Positions 46,640 through 59,012 are shown, numbered from the stretch's first letter. The stretch: DNA of 64,000 nucleotides from Zerene cesonia (GCF_012273895.1 NC_052122.1:10602001-10666000), one strand, 5' to 3'. The notes: generated by a model not told the origin, from the letters alone. Program-made: numbers and translations.

Positions 46640-46860
46640 AAAATGAAGGAGGTTTTCGATCAGACTATATTTTTATTTTTTGGTTTCGTTATTCGATAAC
46701 TACGTACGTGGGTTTTCAAACGATCGTCGTGGTTCTTTTTGTGTTTGATAGGCAGTTGATGTCATTAGGTCCCATTTTAGAATGTGGGGTGTTAACTCCC
46801 CCCGGGACGTCGGTGACCTTTGTATATTCCGACAGAAAATAATTGTGGTATAATAATTTT
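46640..46860 (+). repeat. family H repeat
   Basis: GTGGTTCTTTTTGTGTTTGA, GGTCCCATTTTAGAATG and CCCCCGGGACGTCGGTGACC recur at about 57055-57165 (CCTTTTGTGTTTTATTTGGC, GCCCGGGACTTCGGTGACC) and more weakly at 28236-28330. I cannot name the class. Confidence 0.5.
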
Positions 46861-47524
46861 TTTCGAAATATATATCATAGGCTGGTTGTTAGACGGGCGG
46901 GCATTTGATATGTAGTCTGGCTGGGGGAATAGTCTGTTAGATTATATGTATAGCTAATAAATACTGTCGTATCAGTTTATTGAATACGAGAAGTTCTTTA
47001 TAGGGGTACCTTCAACGTACAAAGCTCATGTGAGTGCGTTATTTCACCTAGTTCCTGTATTGAATAAAACATGTTATAAAACTCTTTTAAAGCGTACCGA
47101 GTATTTGTGAACCAAAAAGGTTCATAATCCCACCTTGTATACGTAACGTGCGTTGTCCAAGTTTCGATGGCACACATTTTACGAGCGATCCTTCTGTATG
47201 CATTTTAGTAATCCTTGCAATGCTCTGCCAGATTTCATCAGGGATATCCAAACAGAGAATAGTTTTAAAAGGTTCTGAATTTCACTGTGTGTGTGTGGTG
47301 CTGATAACTCCAGATTTACGCGAACCGATTCATGCGTCTTTTTTTTTGTTTTGTTATTGAATTGATAAGTTTTGGCCTCGTACCCCAGAAACATCGTTGA
47401 CCGTTTTTTTTTAATTAATTATTACTTACTGTCGTTATTTGTTTTCTATTTGTACTTATTTTCATTTATATGTTTATAAATAAACAATTATTCAATAGGT
47501 AATTGGATGATGTATTGTATTTTT

Positions 47525-47722
47525 GACCGCCTCCTTGGTACAGTGGTAAACGCGTGAGCGTAGAACCGAGGGGTCCTGGGTTCGATCCCCGGTGGGGACA
47601 ATAAAAAAAAAATGTCTCGGTCTGGCAGGACACAGAAGGCTGATCACCTACTTGTCCATAAAGAAAATCGATCAGTGAAACAGATGTATATCATCTGCCC
47701 CATACCCCAATAGGGGACATGG
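47525..47722 (+). mobile_element. tRNA-derived SINE family E
   Basis: The head has A-box TGGTACAGTGG (47536-47546) and B-box GGTTCGATCCC (47579-47589), then GGTGGGGACA and an A-run. The body reads GTCTCGGTCTGGCAGGACAC, AAAATCGATCAGTGAAAC, ATCATCTGCCCCATACCCC. It sits in the large intron, opposite in orientation to the gene. A head-less copy is at 40981. Confidence 0.75.
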
Positions 47723-47999
47723 GTCTTCACATAACATATTGTACTTTTAAAGTTAAACTACTAAACATTCAAAGCGAAGGGCTTTGTAAATTAGGTATAT
47801 TATTTCGATCCGCAAAGTACCTAAAATCGTTATATACCAGAAAATTAATTGAATAAATGATCAGAGTCATGCAGCTTTTACTCAATAAAAGTATCTGGTG
47901 TATCAACTGTATGTGTAAAGAATTGGCAAATAATAGCGGGACATGAAACTGTTTTTTTTTTATTCTCTATGTCAGCCAGAGGAGCTATTACATCTTAGC

Positions 48000-48410
48000 A
48001 CGGACGCGTGGGTGAATTGAGGGTTCACCGTAATAGTGACACTCTCAAGGGCGTCCTCACTTGACGGAGACCACGAACCTCGGCTAAGGCATGCAGGCAA
48101 GAATGGAGGGGGCCGGAGGGGCCGTACTCGGTCGGGCGCTCACCCGGGTGGGTGCGGGAACGCGGAACAAGGGACCTCGTCTTCGTCGATGAAGACTGTG
48201 TACGCATTCTGCTGTTGTGTGCACGCTTGGCGTGGTGTCGCGGTTAGTTCTCTGTTCAATCGCCGGGTCTAGCCGCGTTAGCTAGCATTAATTATTTCGT
48301 CGTCGGAGTCGATCAGAACGTGTACGTGAGTCAGACGTGTTTCTGAGTCCGAGTGGGATCGGGTTGCGGATGGTACGCGATGGCTTGTGTCACCAACGGA
48401 TTGGTATTTA
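48000..48410. other. GC-rich block of unknown origin inside the intron
   Basis: About 400 bp rich in G, C and CpG (for example GGAGGGGGCCGGAGGGGCCG and CACCCGGGTGGGTGCGGGAA) in strong contrast with both sides. It ends about 35 bp from the exon at 48447. Frames on both strands are open (78 codons plus at 48036, 60 minus at 48025) but have no motif. It may be part of a retroelement, a captured fragment, or an internal promoter. Confidence 0.5.
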
Positions 48411-48446
48411 ATTGAATTTTAGCACAAACATTGGCCCGAATCGCAC

Positions 48447-48557
48447 CTTCACAGCTTCTTCCACATCATCGTCCCGCGAGGCCTTGGAAATGCTTTTCTT
48501 CATACATTGGTACATTGTCTCTCTACGCAAATGTCCCTCACCCAGCAGATCGTAACA
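48447..48557 (-). CDS. calaxin/EFCAB1-like protein, middle exon
   Basis: A 111-nt exon of 37 codons, phase 0 at both ends. The acceptor is CGCTTGTAG and the donor GTGCGA. It starts CYDLLGEGHLRRETMYQC, which continues the preceding exon's ...SYAFT and lines up with the second EF-hand of calaxin (F-x-x-x-D-L-x-G-x-G). The loop D-L-L-G-E-G-H-L-R-R-E-T lacks the acidic residues at positions 3 and 12, so calcium binding is doubtful. The rest, MKKSISKASRDDDVEEAVK, corresponds to the acidic linker before the last EF-hand. The exact phase joins on both sides make this assignment firm. Confidence 0.85.
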
Positions 48558-48988
48558 CTACAAGCGATGTAAAACATTAATTTAATGACATTAGATTGAA
48601 ATTATAAAATTGCCTTCGTGCAGGGCTCTCGTTAAATAATTCACGGTAAATAGCCGCTGGAAAGTCAAATGATCAGCAATAAATGTCAACCGGAACGACT
48701 TAGTCAGTAAAAGAAGGTCAGCAGATAAAACATTCAGCATAATTATTTGCTTTGTTTCATTTTCATTGCATTTTTACATATATTCAAAATTGTGTATTTT
48801 TTTTTTAATTTCTGATATATAAAATTTCTTTAAATATTTTCAAAGATTATCAATCGTTTCAATTTCCAAACATTTTTGTCATACAAGAAATTATAAGACA
48901 AAATAACATGTTATAATGCAGGTATAAAGCATCCAATTAAAAAAAAATACGTATGCGATTTACTCAATACGTCAAAAGTAATAAGAGT

Positions 48989-49109
48989 CATAGTCATTTC
49001 ATCATCATCATCATCATCAGCCCATACATGTTCCCACTGCTGGGACACAGGCCTCCCATGAGGTTTCAGGCCGTAATCAACCACGCTGGCCAAGTGCACA
49101 TAGTCATTT
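48989..49109 (-). mobile_element. 5'-truncated SINE C with 11-bp target-site duplication
   Basis: Perfect direct repeats CATAGTCATTT (48989-48999 and 49099-49109) flank a reversed SINE C end: an ATC-repeat tail (49000-49018), then CAGCCCATACATGTTCCCAC, TGCTGGGACACAGGCC and CCACGCTGGCCAAGTGC. Only the last 100 bp of the SINE were inserted. It lies in the intron between the first two recognised exons, in the same orientation as the gene. The short frame across it is an artefact. Confidence 0.9.
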
Positions 49110-49193
49110 ATTGTTATTTAATTCTATAATCGTCTTAAATTCATACACGTTTTTATGAAAATAAACAGCATTAATAAAAATTTATAACTTCAC

Positions 49194-49374
49194 CGTAAAT
49201 GCATAAGAAATACGCTCCTCCAGATCGCCTCGAAGATACAAAGACATTGCTTTGGCAAACGTTGCCATGGTAACATAGGGAGATGTCCCTCTATCCAGGG
49301 CCACCATGACCCGCTCCATCATATATGCGTCCGTCATCCCCAAACCAGTATGAAGAACATCTCTGAAATGTGCC
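49194..49374 (-). CDS. calaxin/EFCAB1-like protein, first recognised exon
   Basis: A 181-nt exon encoding 60 residues after a split codon (intron phase 2). The acceptor is CAACTTTTCAG and the donor GTGAAG. HFRDVLHTGLGMTDAYMM followed by ERV matches the vertebrate calaxin 'FRNILHVTFGMTDDMIMDRV' region. KAMSLYLRGDLEERISYAF matches 'HGLSLFLRGSLEEKMKYCF'. The first EF-hand loop, D-R-G-T-S-P-Y-V-T-M-A-T, has lost nearly all calcium ligands. With the other two exons it gives 158 residues; the family is about 210, so roughly 50 N-terminal residues are missing. The frame stays open upstream to an ATG at 49514, but that stretch does not resemble calaxin and is better read as intron. Confidence 0.88.
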
Positions 49375-51300
49375 CTGAAAAGTTGATAGTGATTGAAGAT
49401 CAGAACCAGCCTCGAATCAAATCCGATTTGAGTGTAAAAGACAACTTGTCTTTTCATGATAAATCTGATGAAATAAGAGCTTTCAGTACGCAAACGTAAA
49501 AAGCATCCATCCATTTCGATTATACCATTGCGCTGTCAGGTATCGGATTGAACGAATACGTGGAATCACGTGGCAACAGAGGATATTTTTACAGCATTTT
49601 ATTTATGAAAAAAGCATATCCCAATTAATCCTATCTCCATTATGTACGATTGGACAATGTGAAAGCTAAAAGGCATATTCCTAATTGAATATATCACTAA
49701 CACACTGGAATCAGAGCCTTAAGCTCATTCTGTGAGTTTTTAGGTCAACTAAAATAACATCAGGAGTGATTTTTATCTCGATCTGTTTAATAATAAAAGC
49801 ATCAAGAACATTATAAATACGAAAATAGTCTAGCATAATATTTTTGTTATATTTTATAAACAATGTTATTAAAACGAAGGGCGTCTGTAGGTAGTAAGGA
49901 GAAGAAATTTATAAAAACTTCTTCTAGCAAACCAATTAAAATGTTATCGCTTATAGTCCCCCACGCGCTCTTCCAATTAGCGATTATTTTGAACAACTAA
50001 TACTATAATCCAAAATATAAAGCTAATGAAATCATACGCCCACGATCAAACCGCCATCCCGATGTCCATGTTCGTGAATTAAACCAATTATTGGGAGGTG
50101 AGCTATACTAACCCTGTGCACTCTGCGAGCGGGATTAACTCAATTACCTTGTACGCGTTTTTTATTTTGGGTTCGGTGTAAAACGCAATTTGTTAGGTGA
50201 AATTTTCCATCAGCTTGTGATCGTGAAACGATAAACTATTTATCAACAAATTTTCTACTCGAATTTTCGAGATATAAATAGAATATTGCATCGCTAAAAT
50301 TCTAGATATTTCGCTGCAATTCTGGTATCAATTACAATCCACTTGAATTAAAAAAATTAAATATATTATTCGCCCCGGCTTTGTCCGTGGTGCATTAATA
50401 GCTTGTCCCTCAATTTAGATGAGCCTTTATTATGGTGAAATAAGTTTTTGTGTGAAACCATAACAAAAATGCATAAAAAAATAAATTGTTACTTTTTATT
50501 ATTATAAATGTCTCAATTACAATTTAGAAAAATATAATATAAAACTGATATAGCTAACAGAAGAGGTATGAAGGTACCGAGTTATGACTGCGTTCTCATG
50601 GGTTCTCCCCACGGCAAACAAACCAATAATTTAATATCTATCAATAGAAACTATCGATATTAATCTAAGTTACGCTCAATTGCGCACGTTCGGTTCACGT
50701 GAGTATTACACATTTAGAAATTAAAGACTTTTTAACGCTTTTCGCTTTGTAAAATGCTCGAAATGTCAGGTAATATAATATAATAAATTCGAGTATATTT
50801 GAATACGCTACTGAGCGTATATTACACAGTCATACATTAAAACTCCTAAAAAACAGATATTCTGTAAGAGGAGTGTTAAAATAATGGTGAAAATTAATGA
50901 AAATCATTTAAAGATCCGTTATAACTCTTTAATTTCCAGACTTAGATTATGACTTTTTTTTATTAGACGTATAAGCAATTCATATTGCAATATACAAATT
51001 AATATAAATAAATTAGACCATTGGAAACAGGAACTTCATACGACTGATTCCTATGTCAGATTACACGTTATTTAATTAAATTTTCTCTTTATGTTTAAAA
51101 TGAACCAGACCATTTTTCACTCTTTATCGTGTTATTAGTAATTTAGATATTTTTTAATAGATTTACTTTCGATAGTTTCATATACCTATACACTAATTTT
51201 ATAAAGTAATAATTTTATCTGCAAACATGCGCGAAAATTTAAAGAGCACAATTTTTTACCAAGTACTAAATTTTCGTTGTATTTCTTAACATATTTAATC
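49375..51300. other. non-coding stretch, probably upstream intron of the calaxin-like gene
   Basis: The missing N-terminal exon was looked for on the minus strand and not found. At about 50368 CGCCCCGGCTTTGTCCGTGG is a short Helitron-like remnant. Otherwise nothing is recognised. Confidence 0.4.
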
Positions 51301-51478
51301 AAGGAAGAGATAATGGTAAGAAAAAGAGAAATGGGCCGGGTGGACCCCCCACTCATCGCACAAAACACGGTAGCATACGAATGCTACTGTGTTTTTGTGT
51401 TTTTGTACTGGTGCGTAGTACCGTGATACCTTCCCTGGTGCGAGCTGGCCCAATACGTGCTGAAGCGTGATCGACTCT
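51301..51478 (+). repeat. family A repeat
   Basis: A purine-rich tract, then CCACTCATCGCACAAAACAC, GGTAGCATACGAATGCTAC, CCTGGTGCGAGCTGGCCCAA and CTGAAGCGTGATCGACTC: the 3' half of family A in forward orientation. The internal GTAGCAT...ATGCTAC is a short palindrome shared by several copies. Confidence 0.65.
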
Positions 51479-54400
51479 TCATTTAAAATTGATTTACGGT
51501 CTAGCTCCCTGCGTTGGGAGTTAAGCCAAGCTAGTGTAAAATACCAATTACGAGTATTTTCTAAAAATGTGTTAATTTTTTTCTAACAAAAAACCACGTC
51601 ACATTCTGGTAGTGTTTTAATAAATGTAAACAATGCAATTTTGAAATAGAAACCGGGCAGAGCGGTTGCATTTTCTTAATAAATATCTTGTCCCGATTTA
51701 TAAATTATTTTCAAAATTGATTCCAACATTAACTATTGCTTGCAGTTTATTTTAAATTTAAATTAAAGGAACAATGGCAGACTTACATGTGGGAAATTTG
51801 TTGAGGACAAAATTTTGATTATTGTTTTTTTATTACCTATTGGTAATGAAAGTAAAGTAAAAAGAAGAAAATAGCAAAAACGAAAAGCGCCTGAGCGTCA
51901 TTGACATCTCTCGATCAGTTTCTAGTTATTTTTTATATACAGACCACTTGAACACATACGGGACGATAAAAATAATTTAAATCTCTTAAGTAGCTTTACA
52001 AATAATAAATAAAAAATTAATAATTGCAGATTTATTTATTATGGTACCTAATTAAATTTATCATTAACTTTTTAAAATAATTAAATTGATTATTTTGTAT
52101 TGATTATTAGTTATGTAGTATTCTCAAAATTCTTAAATTTCTGTGGCATTAATTAGAATAGAGTTTTACAAGTAAAATATTTAAACTCATTTTTTCACAC
52201 AAGTGTGGACCCCAAAGGTGGTATAACACATTACTATTCAATCATTGTTCTTTAAAAGTTGTTTCGGTATATATTGTATAATAAATTTCGTACGGATACG
52301 TTTACCTTGATATTAAATCCGACCCAGCTGGTTTCTCGTCCCTCTTTTGTATTTTGAAAAAAATCACCATTATTTCTGTGGATCGAAGAAAAACATGTAA
52401 TGCAACATCATGCACAGAAGGAATACGATTATGACCCATACAAAATGCTCCATCTGATATGCAGTGCGAAAGATGTTTAAATTTCAATAGCATAAAGCGT
52501 TGTGAGGATCAATACTAGAAATATCAAGCTTTATACATATCTACAAGGTCATATTCATGTATCATACTAGGCTTGCAGTGTGGTTCCGCTCTTTTTATTT
52601 ATTAATAGGGCGGAAAGTCAGGCAATGCCTGTCCATACTCAGACGCCTAATATGACATGCTTGCCTTTTAATTAAATCGTCGGTATAATTTGTTCATAAT
52701 TGGAATGAACATTGGAAAGTAATGGAGTACATATTGAATGCAAATAACGTTGTTGTTGAGGGTGCAATATGCTGTCAACTCAACCACTATTAAACCGTTG
52801 TAAGACTTATTCAAGATCCTTGATGATCTGCATAGTTTCGTAAAATTGTATAAAAAGTAGAAATAAGTAAGATATAAGATAATAATATTTATGTTTTATT
52901 TCACGTTTTCCGGTTATTTTAGTTAAATGTATATATTAATTCACGTGCGTATCACTCTCTCTTCCCCATTGTTGAAACAACTAAGCAATTATTGAGGTAT
53001 TTTCAATAAATGTAAGTCTTAAAATGCTGAAAGTTATTTATCGGAAAGTCATTATCGCGATCTTATACAACAAAAAAATGTAAATTTAAAGTACCTATGT
53101 GTCTAGAATGTTTCGCTCGGTGTTGAATTTTTCTATATTCCAAGGATCATTTATAAGTAATTTCGTAACAATACGTTTCTTTGAATACTTTTTAAACTGC
53201 AATTTAGAATTTCCAATGAATTGGAAAAGTGTTAAAGTACAGCAATAATGCTCTGTAAAATTTATAGCATGGAAAATTACTAAATTGCCAAATCCCTATA
53301 TTTTATTCATCGTGAAAATACTGCAACGTGTGAAGACGGCCAACGTCATAATAATGTGAGGTAAAAGGAATTTTTAAGCAGCGCAATAATCATTTATGAT
53401 ATTCGATTCGACGTACGTCTTTTATTTTCTATGTGAAATGAATCTAACATTTATAAAATATTAGTGTAGTACAAAAGAAACATATCAAAAATGAAACACA
53501 TCAGGTGGCCCACGTGCTCCTCTGCTTGCTCTGTTTTAAAAAAAAATATTAACATAGCTTTTTTCACAAGTCTGTGCTAAATGAATGATTCTGAAAAAAA
53601 AATATTCTAAATGCACTTGGTGTTGTTACACAATATTTCAGTTTTTTTACTTTTTTTTCAATATCCCTTATGTTGTCTTAAACAGGTTATTTATCGTTTT
53701 AGAGGGTCTAATTAACGATCTCATATAAGTTAGTAATCGTCAATTTATTTCCACTGTTATGAAAGTAGGTATCTAAATTGCTATCCGTTGACTGTCTTTA
53801 AGGTTGTAGGCAATTTTCTAATCAATAATGCCCTCTACTGCTTCATAAAATGGGGTATGGTGCAAGAAAATATGATTTCCCTATTATTTTATTTTAAAAC
53901 TTTATGATTTATTCATTAAAATACAGATATATTACAGATATCGATAGAAAAATTAGAACAAGAACACTTTCCGTGTTTGCAAAATAAGCAAAGAATAGTT
54001 TGATATACAACTAATATTTCAATTCGGCATCGGAAGTTTATAAGCTGCGCTCTTTCACTCTCAACCATAAAAAAGATTTCGTCTCGCTCGCTCGTCCGCA
54101 CAAGTCATGAACAAAGAATCTTTAATTAAAAAAAAAAACACGAAATACACAAAATGTGGCAAGATAACATACGTTCTAACTCGTCAAAATTGAAATGTGT
54201 GTCTTTCTGTATTTCCATCCAAATAGCACCGTGTTTCTTGCGGAATCGTATTTCTTCCATGGGATCCAACGCTGAATCTAGCGAAGCTGACATCTTTACT
54301 GATTTTTATGCGAATGTTTCTGTAAATTATACAAAATTTATTTAAACTGAAATGTTTGACAGATGGACTGTAATGTTTGTGAAACGAAATCTAGTATCCA

Positions 54401-56640
54401 TAGAGAAAATTGAATGTCAAATGATTTGTCAATGACGTACTTAATAAAACGTATGATAATCGAAGTAGATGACATAAATACTTAGTACAGAGAAGTAATT
54501 TTTTGTGTTTCTCATTAAATTAATATTTACTGGCTGTCTACAACTAAAAGTAACTAAAAGCGATGATTGCTGTAAATAAATTTTGATTTAACAATGAAAA
54601 ATTCAAAGAACGCTTCGGCTTTCAGCATTGACGGTTAGCGTGCTGTCAGCGTGACTCTAAAGGGCTAATTTAGTAAAGATTAGCGCCATATAAAAATTAA
54701 CAAATGATTTTAAGATGGCGGTTTTCCTAGCGGGAATATACTCAACTCGGGCTGATGCCGAGGGGGTTGTAAACAAAGTCTAAAAAAAGATTTTTGTTAA
54801 ATTTCAAACTTTATAAGGGTTAATAATATAAATCTAAATTGGGACAAAAGCAAACTTTATAAGATAAATGCATTTTTAGTAGTAGTAGTTTGTTTAGTTA
54901 CACAGTAATGCAATTAATCAAAATCATATTTCGGACTCTAATATAATGTTTAATGTTTTGATAGCTATACTAAATGCATTATTAAAAATTTATTTGTAAT
55001 GCAGACTTTATCTAGATCAGTGTCCGTTACTGTGCAGTTAGTATTTTCTTTAATATAATTCCTCTTCAAACGCTACCCGCTTCTATTTTGATTACTTAAT
55101 GAGCCATGTATCTGTGGAAATTAGAAGCTACACGATGTGATTAATAAAATATGTAAATAGTCCATGCTGTATGTTAAAGGACACATCAATAGCTTTTAAT
55201 TTGAAACGTATCGCGAGGGAGTCAGATGCACTGAGACGCCGTGGATTGCACGACCTGGCCAACCAATTAGATTCATTGCCGCCACAAAGTCAAATTTAAT
55301 TCGTGTATTTAAATATTCTACGGATGTATCGCCGGCCCCTTTTTAACACTACAGACAGCTGTATCAAGATTGTTGTCATCATTATAATATTGAGTAAGTA
55401 TTTCGGCTTATGGTTTTTCATTTATGGTAATTATACTGTTATTTTTTTGTGTTCTAGTTTGTTTACTATCTATGTATTTGCGCTCGTTTCTTTTGATGTT
55501 TGCATGTTTAATGTATTTTTGTAAATTTGTTTTTTGTTTATTTTATTGTAATATTTATTTACATAGATATAAGATAAAATAAGAATTATAAATAGAATCA
55601 ATATATATACATATATATATAAATCGCATTAGTGTTAAGAGTCGTGAGGCAATTTTTATTAAGATGTGTAGAAAACCAAATACAATCACTATGTAGTATG
55701 CACCAAGAATATGTATATAATAAATGTGATGTAATAAATCCATCCCTTTCAGATGTAGGTAGGTATTATGTAGGTAGGTATTAACGAAAGAAAAAATATT
55801 ATTGAAACTGATTTATCTAACAAGAAAATAAGATGTTTTTTACAACTAATTAGTTTATAGTTCGCTAAATCCTTTGAAGGTCTGATTTAATCCGATTTCC
55901 ATTTACCTTGAAATCTGCAATAATAGAGATGGCTGTAGGATAAATTTTCCATTACATTGTTTATAGAATTTTCCTTCAGCATTTTTATTTTTCTATTCTA
56001 GGCGCATTTTAATCCGCTTTATTCTTAATTCCTAAACAAACAATCTCGATGTTGTTTTACAATTTTATAAGGGCTGTTATTTTTTCTGTGTGTACTCGTA
56101 TATACGTAGCGGATAAAAAAATTTGGACATTAGACCAAACATATTAAATGATAGGGGAGGGAGGTATTCATCCAGATTCTAAAACCAGACCAAATGAAAT
56201 CAATTTCTTATCTGACACAAAGAATCGCGTCAATTTGTTGAAAACCCGCGTAATTACCAATAAGCAAAGACATAACAGCTTGATTAGAGCTTTTTTTACC
56301 ATTTGAGTCTATGTTAACAATAATCTTTTATATACACCAAATACTTATTTTTTTATTTTTTTACTTAGTTTTTATTTTTTATATTATAACCGTTCTCCGC
56401 TAGTAGAAAAATATGGAGAAAAAGTTTTCAATCATTTACTGATATACAATATCATTTCTAATAGTAATAGCGAGTTTCTAAACTTCAGACATATGTATTT
56501 CATTATAGACCTATTAAGCTTTCAGATATAACGACAAATTCATCATTATAAAAATAAAATAATAAATAGATACGACCATAGAGCAAGATTTAAAGGAGCG
56601 CCGTTCGCCGTTTAGTCTTAGACCGATTTTTTTCTAGTCA
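51479..56640. other. non-coding stretch
   Basis: AT-rich throughout. I found no named repeat and no exon with both splice signals. Two GC-richer spots, about 54600-54775 (with AAGATGGCGG and a 22-codon frame) and about 55195-55290, are unexplained. The open frames in this part (61-73 codons) fit chance expectation. Confidence 0.4.
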
Positions 56641-56750
56641 TTCAATTTTACCTGCCTAACGGATGTCCGTTGAAACGATAACCAATATGAAACATTATAT
56701 AAATGATTACAATATTGTGTCGATAGAACGCAGTCTTTGTTGAATTTAAA
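56641..56750. repeat. SINE family D-related fragment
   Basis: AAACATTATATAAATGATTAC, TCGATAGAACGCAG and TCTTTGTTGAATTT match the sequence at about 33000-33057 that lies between the two family D copies. It may be part of a longer form of that family. Confidence 0.4.
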
Positions 56751-57054
56751 TACAATACCTATTTAGACTTCCCTTTATTTATTGAGTGAAGTGGTATATG
56801 CCGCTGCGTACATTCACAAAAAGCATTTAAATGTACTTACATACCTGACAAGTAAATTTCCACTTGCACAAATAGCATTCTAGCGTTGTTCAATATCAGA
56901 AATGCAAGACATCTATTAAAGAATACAACTTTATACATATATAACATGCTTTCCTACCTTTTCAATAGACCTTCTCAAAATAGGAAGGTTCTCAATTGGA
57001 ATGCATTTTATTTTTTTCGTTTTTATATATAAATCTATGTGAAAAAGAAAAACA

Positions 57055-57165
57055 AAAAGATTCAACGGGTTGACGTGATTCCTTTTGTGTTTTATTTGGC
57101 CCCATATTAATTTTTGTGATGGTACTTCTCTGCCCGGGACTTCGGTGACCTTCTTTGTAGAAGAT
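57055..57165 (+). repeat. family H repeat
   Basis: TTGACGTGATTCCTTTTGTG, TTTGGCCCCATATTAATT and TGCCCGGGACTTCGGTGACC match the copy at 46640 in the same orientation. The 101-codon minus frame across it is a repeat shadow. Confidence 0.5.
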
Positions 57166-58744
57166 ATTACTTTATTAATTCTACTTGATTCCGGACACAT
57201 AATATCAACATGATATATACATCTTCCGCATGCCACACTTAGTAAAATTAATTTTGTTTACATGTCGTGTGAGATCTGAGGTATCCGGTTCAAAGATATA
57301 GCGAGATTTCAATTTCGGCTCTTTTAAATTCCATTTTAAAATCAAAGTAATAATTTGGTAGTTATTCATAGATCCTTTTAGTATTAATCAAATTTTAACT
57401 TAAAATGTACGAACATCTAAGTTGATAAGTGTTAAATAGATTCTTAGTGACTTTATCAAGAAGTAGTGAAAGTGACCGTAAGTTTGTAGATAACAATTAT
57501 TATATAATTTTATCAGGAATATATTCTCGTGACCTATATTTAACTGTAGCTTCCTAACTATGAAAGAGAAATAAACAAACACATTTTCGCATTGATAATA
57601 TCACCAAGGATCTTGAATATGATCATGAAATGTTTACATATTAATTAGAACGCACTCATAAATAACGTAGGTGTAGGTGAGATTTCTCATGGATAATCCT
57701 CATAAGACAGAGACAACGCTTCACTAGAATCGCAGGTCAACCAGACGACGAACATCCTTTCAAAGGCCTAAAGGTTTGTCAGTTGTTTGCTCATAAAACT
57801 ACCATTTTTTTTAAACATTATTCTTGAAATAGTGGCAGTTTTGTGAGTGAAGAACTGATAGATTATGACAAAAGAATCTCCTTCAAAGCCAGAAAGAAAA
57901 ATAATTTGAAGAACCGGAAAGAAGAATACATATCACCAGATGAATAGATTGTATGGTAGAAGACTATAATCGAATATTATAAAATCAATAACAAAACTAG
58001 ACTGGTCATATCAGCGACGAATATTCGTCGTTTATTATAACATATTAAACTACTCCTTTGTAAATTACTACGTACTTATAATAATTAGTTTTATAATTAT
58101 TGTACCATTATACTTGCATGCTTTCTACAAGTAATGTATCATCACATATCGTATTTTATCATAAGTAACAGACATACAGGGTAAATGGAAATTTTCGCGG
58201 TAAAAACTATGTAATATACATTAATATATAATTGTATGTAAAAAAAAAATTCGCTCTTAACTTTTTACTACAGAATTGATAAAAGGTGAATAAGAAAGTA
58301 ATTGATTAAAAATGATTTCTATCAGTTTAAGTGACGCCACTTTTTTCGCTATTTATTTGGCATCTCGGTCATCGCTTGCTTAGTACAAGATGGTTCATAT
58401 ACATTGCAAGCAATGTATAATTAGTATAATTATGTTTTCATCAACATACAGTGACATGTGAATGTTTTCATAAACGAACGGCGCAATTGCTCCGCCCACG
58501 TTCTAGCCTCTTCTATATGTTCTTTAACCTTCATGTTTATTGGCGCAAAATAAATCAATAACAAAATGCGCCTCTAGTAATGGATGAGTCAGAAAAATAG
58601 TTTGCTTTTAAATTAGTAGTTATATTACATTAGGTATATCTTTGTTCTTGTAGTATCACGTACATCTGTGGTAGCTCTGCTATTATTATTAAAATTAACT
58701 TATTATTAAAATTCTGTTTTCGGAATGTCTTCATATGATATACT
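57166..58744. other. non-coding stretch
   Basis: No recognised repeat or exon. Confidence 0.4.
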
Positions 58745-58911
58745 TAGCGGTCCGAGCTGGTTTTATCCGTATTACATATATACCCCATAGCCTTCTTTAA
58801 TAAATGGGCACACAGTGAAAGAATTTTTCAAATCGGACCAGTAGGTCCTGAGATTAATGCGTTCAAACAAACAAACAATCTCTTCAGCTTTATAATATTA
58901 GTATAGACAAG
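58745..58911 (-). mobile_element. transposon relic (GCGCTAATCTC-type family)
   Basis: Minus-strand reading gives CTATACTAATATTATAAAGC at the start, then GAACGCATTAATCTCAGGAC, CTACTGGTCCGATTTGAAAA, GTGTGCCCATTTATTAAAG and GGCTATGGGGTATATATG. The ATACTAATATTATAAA start resembles the 5' ends of the Helitron-like families. The 3' CTAG end is not preserved. Confidence 0.5.
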
Positions 58912-59012
58912 CATTATTAAAAATAGATTTATCCGAATATTAATAAGGTCCCTTTTTCAGGAACAATCATAAAACGATGTCTTGATATTTGGAAGGAGCC
59001 AAAGAACTAATC

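Larger units (their letters stand above)
42897..48446 (-). other. large intron of the calaxin-like gene (about 5.55 kb)
   Basis: The minus-strand donor is GTGCGATTC (from 48446), with G at +5 replaced by A; the acceptor AG is at 42898-42897. The intron holds a palindrome at 44607, transposon relics at 45636 and 46640, SINE E at 47525 and a GC-rich block at 48000-48410. Other frames inside (for example 45545-45847, 100 codons, minus) have no coding features. A short GCGAAGCCGCGG string near 43256 hints at another transposon relic. Confidence 0.8.

Noticed and set aside
48025..48272. Overlapping frames in the GC-rich intron block
   Set aside because: High GC lowers stop frequency on all frames. 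Neither peptide has a recognisable motif, so I list the block but not a gene.
49375..49514. ATG-led upstream extension of the calaxin-like exon
   Set aside because: A good acceptor (CAACTTTTCAG) lies exactly where similarity to calaxin begins, and the extension has no resemblance to the family N-terminus.
56931..57236. 101-codon minus-strand frame with TEVPGREVP
   Set aside because: That part is the antisense of the family H repeat end, also present at 46800.
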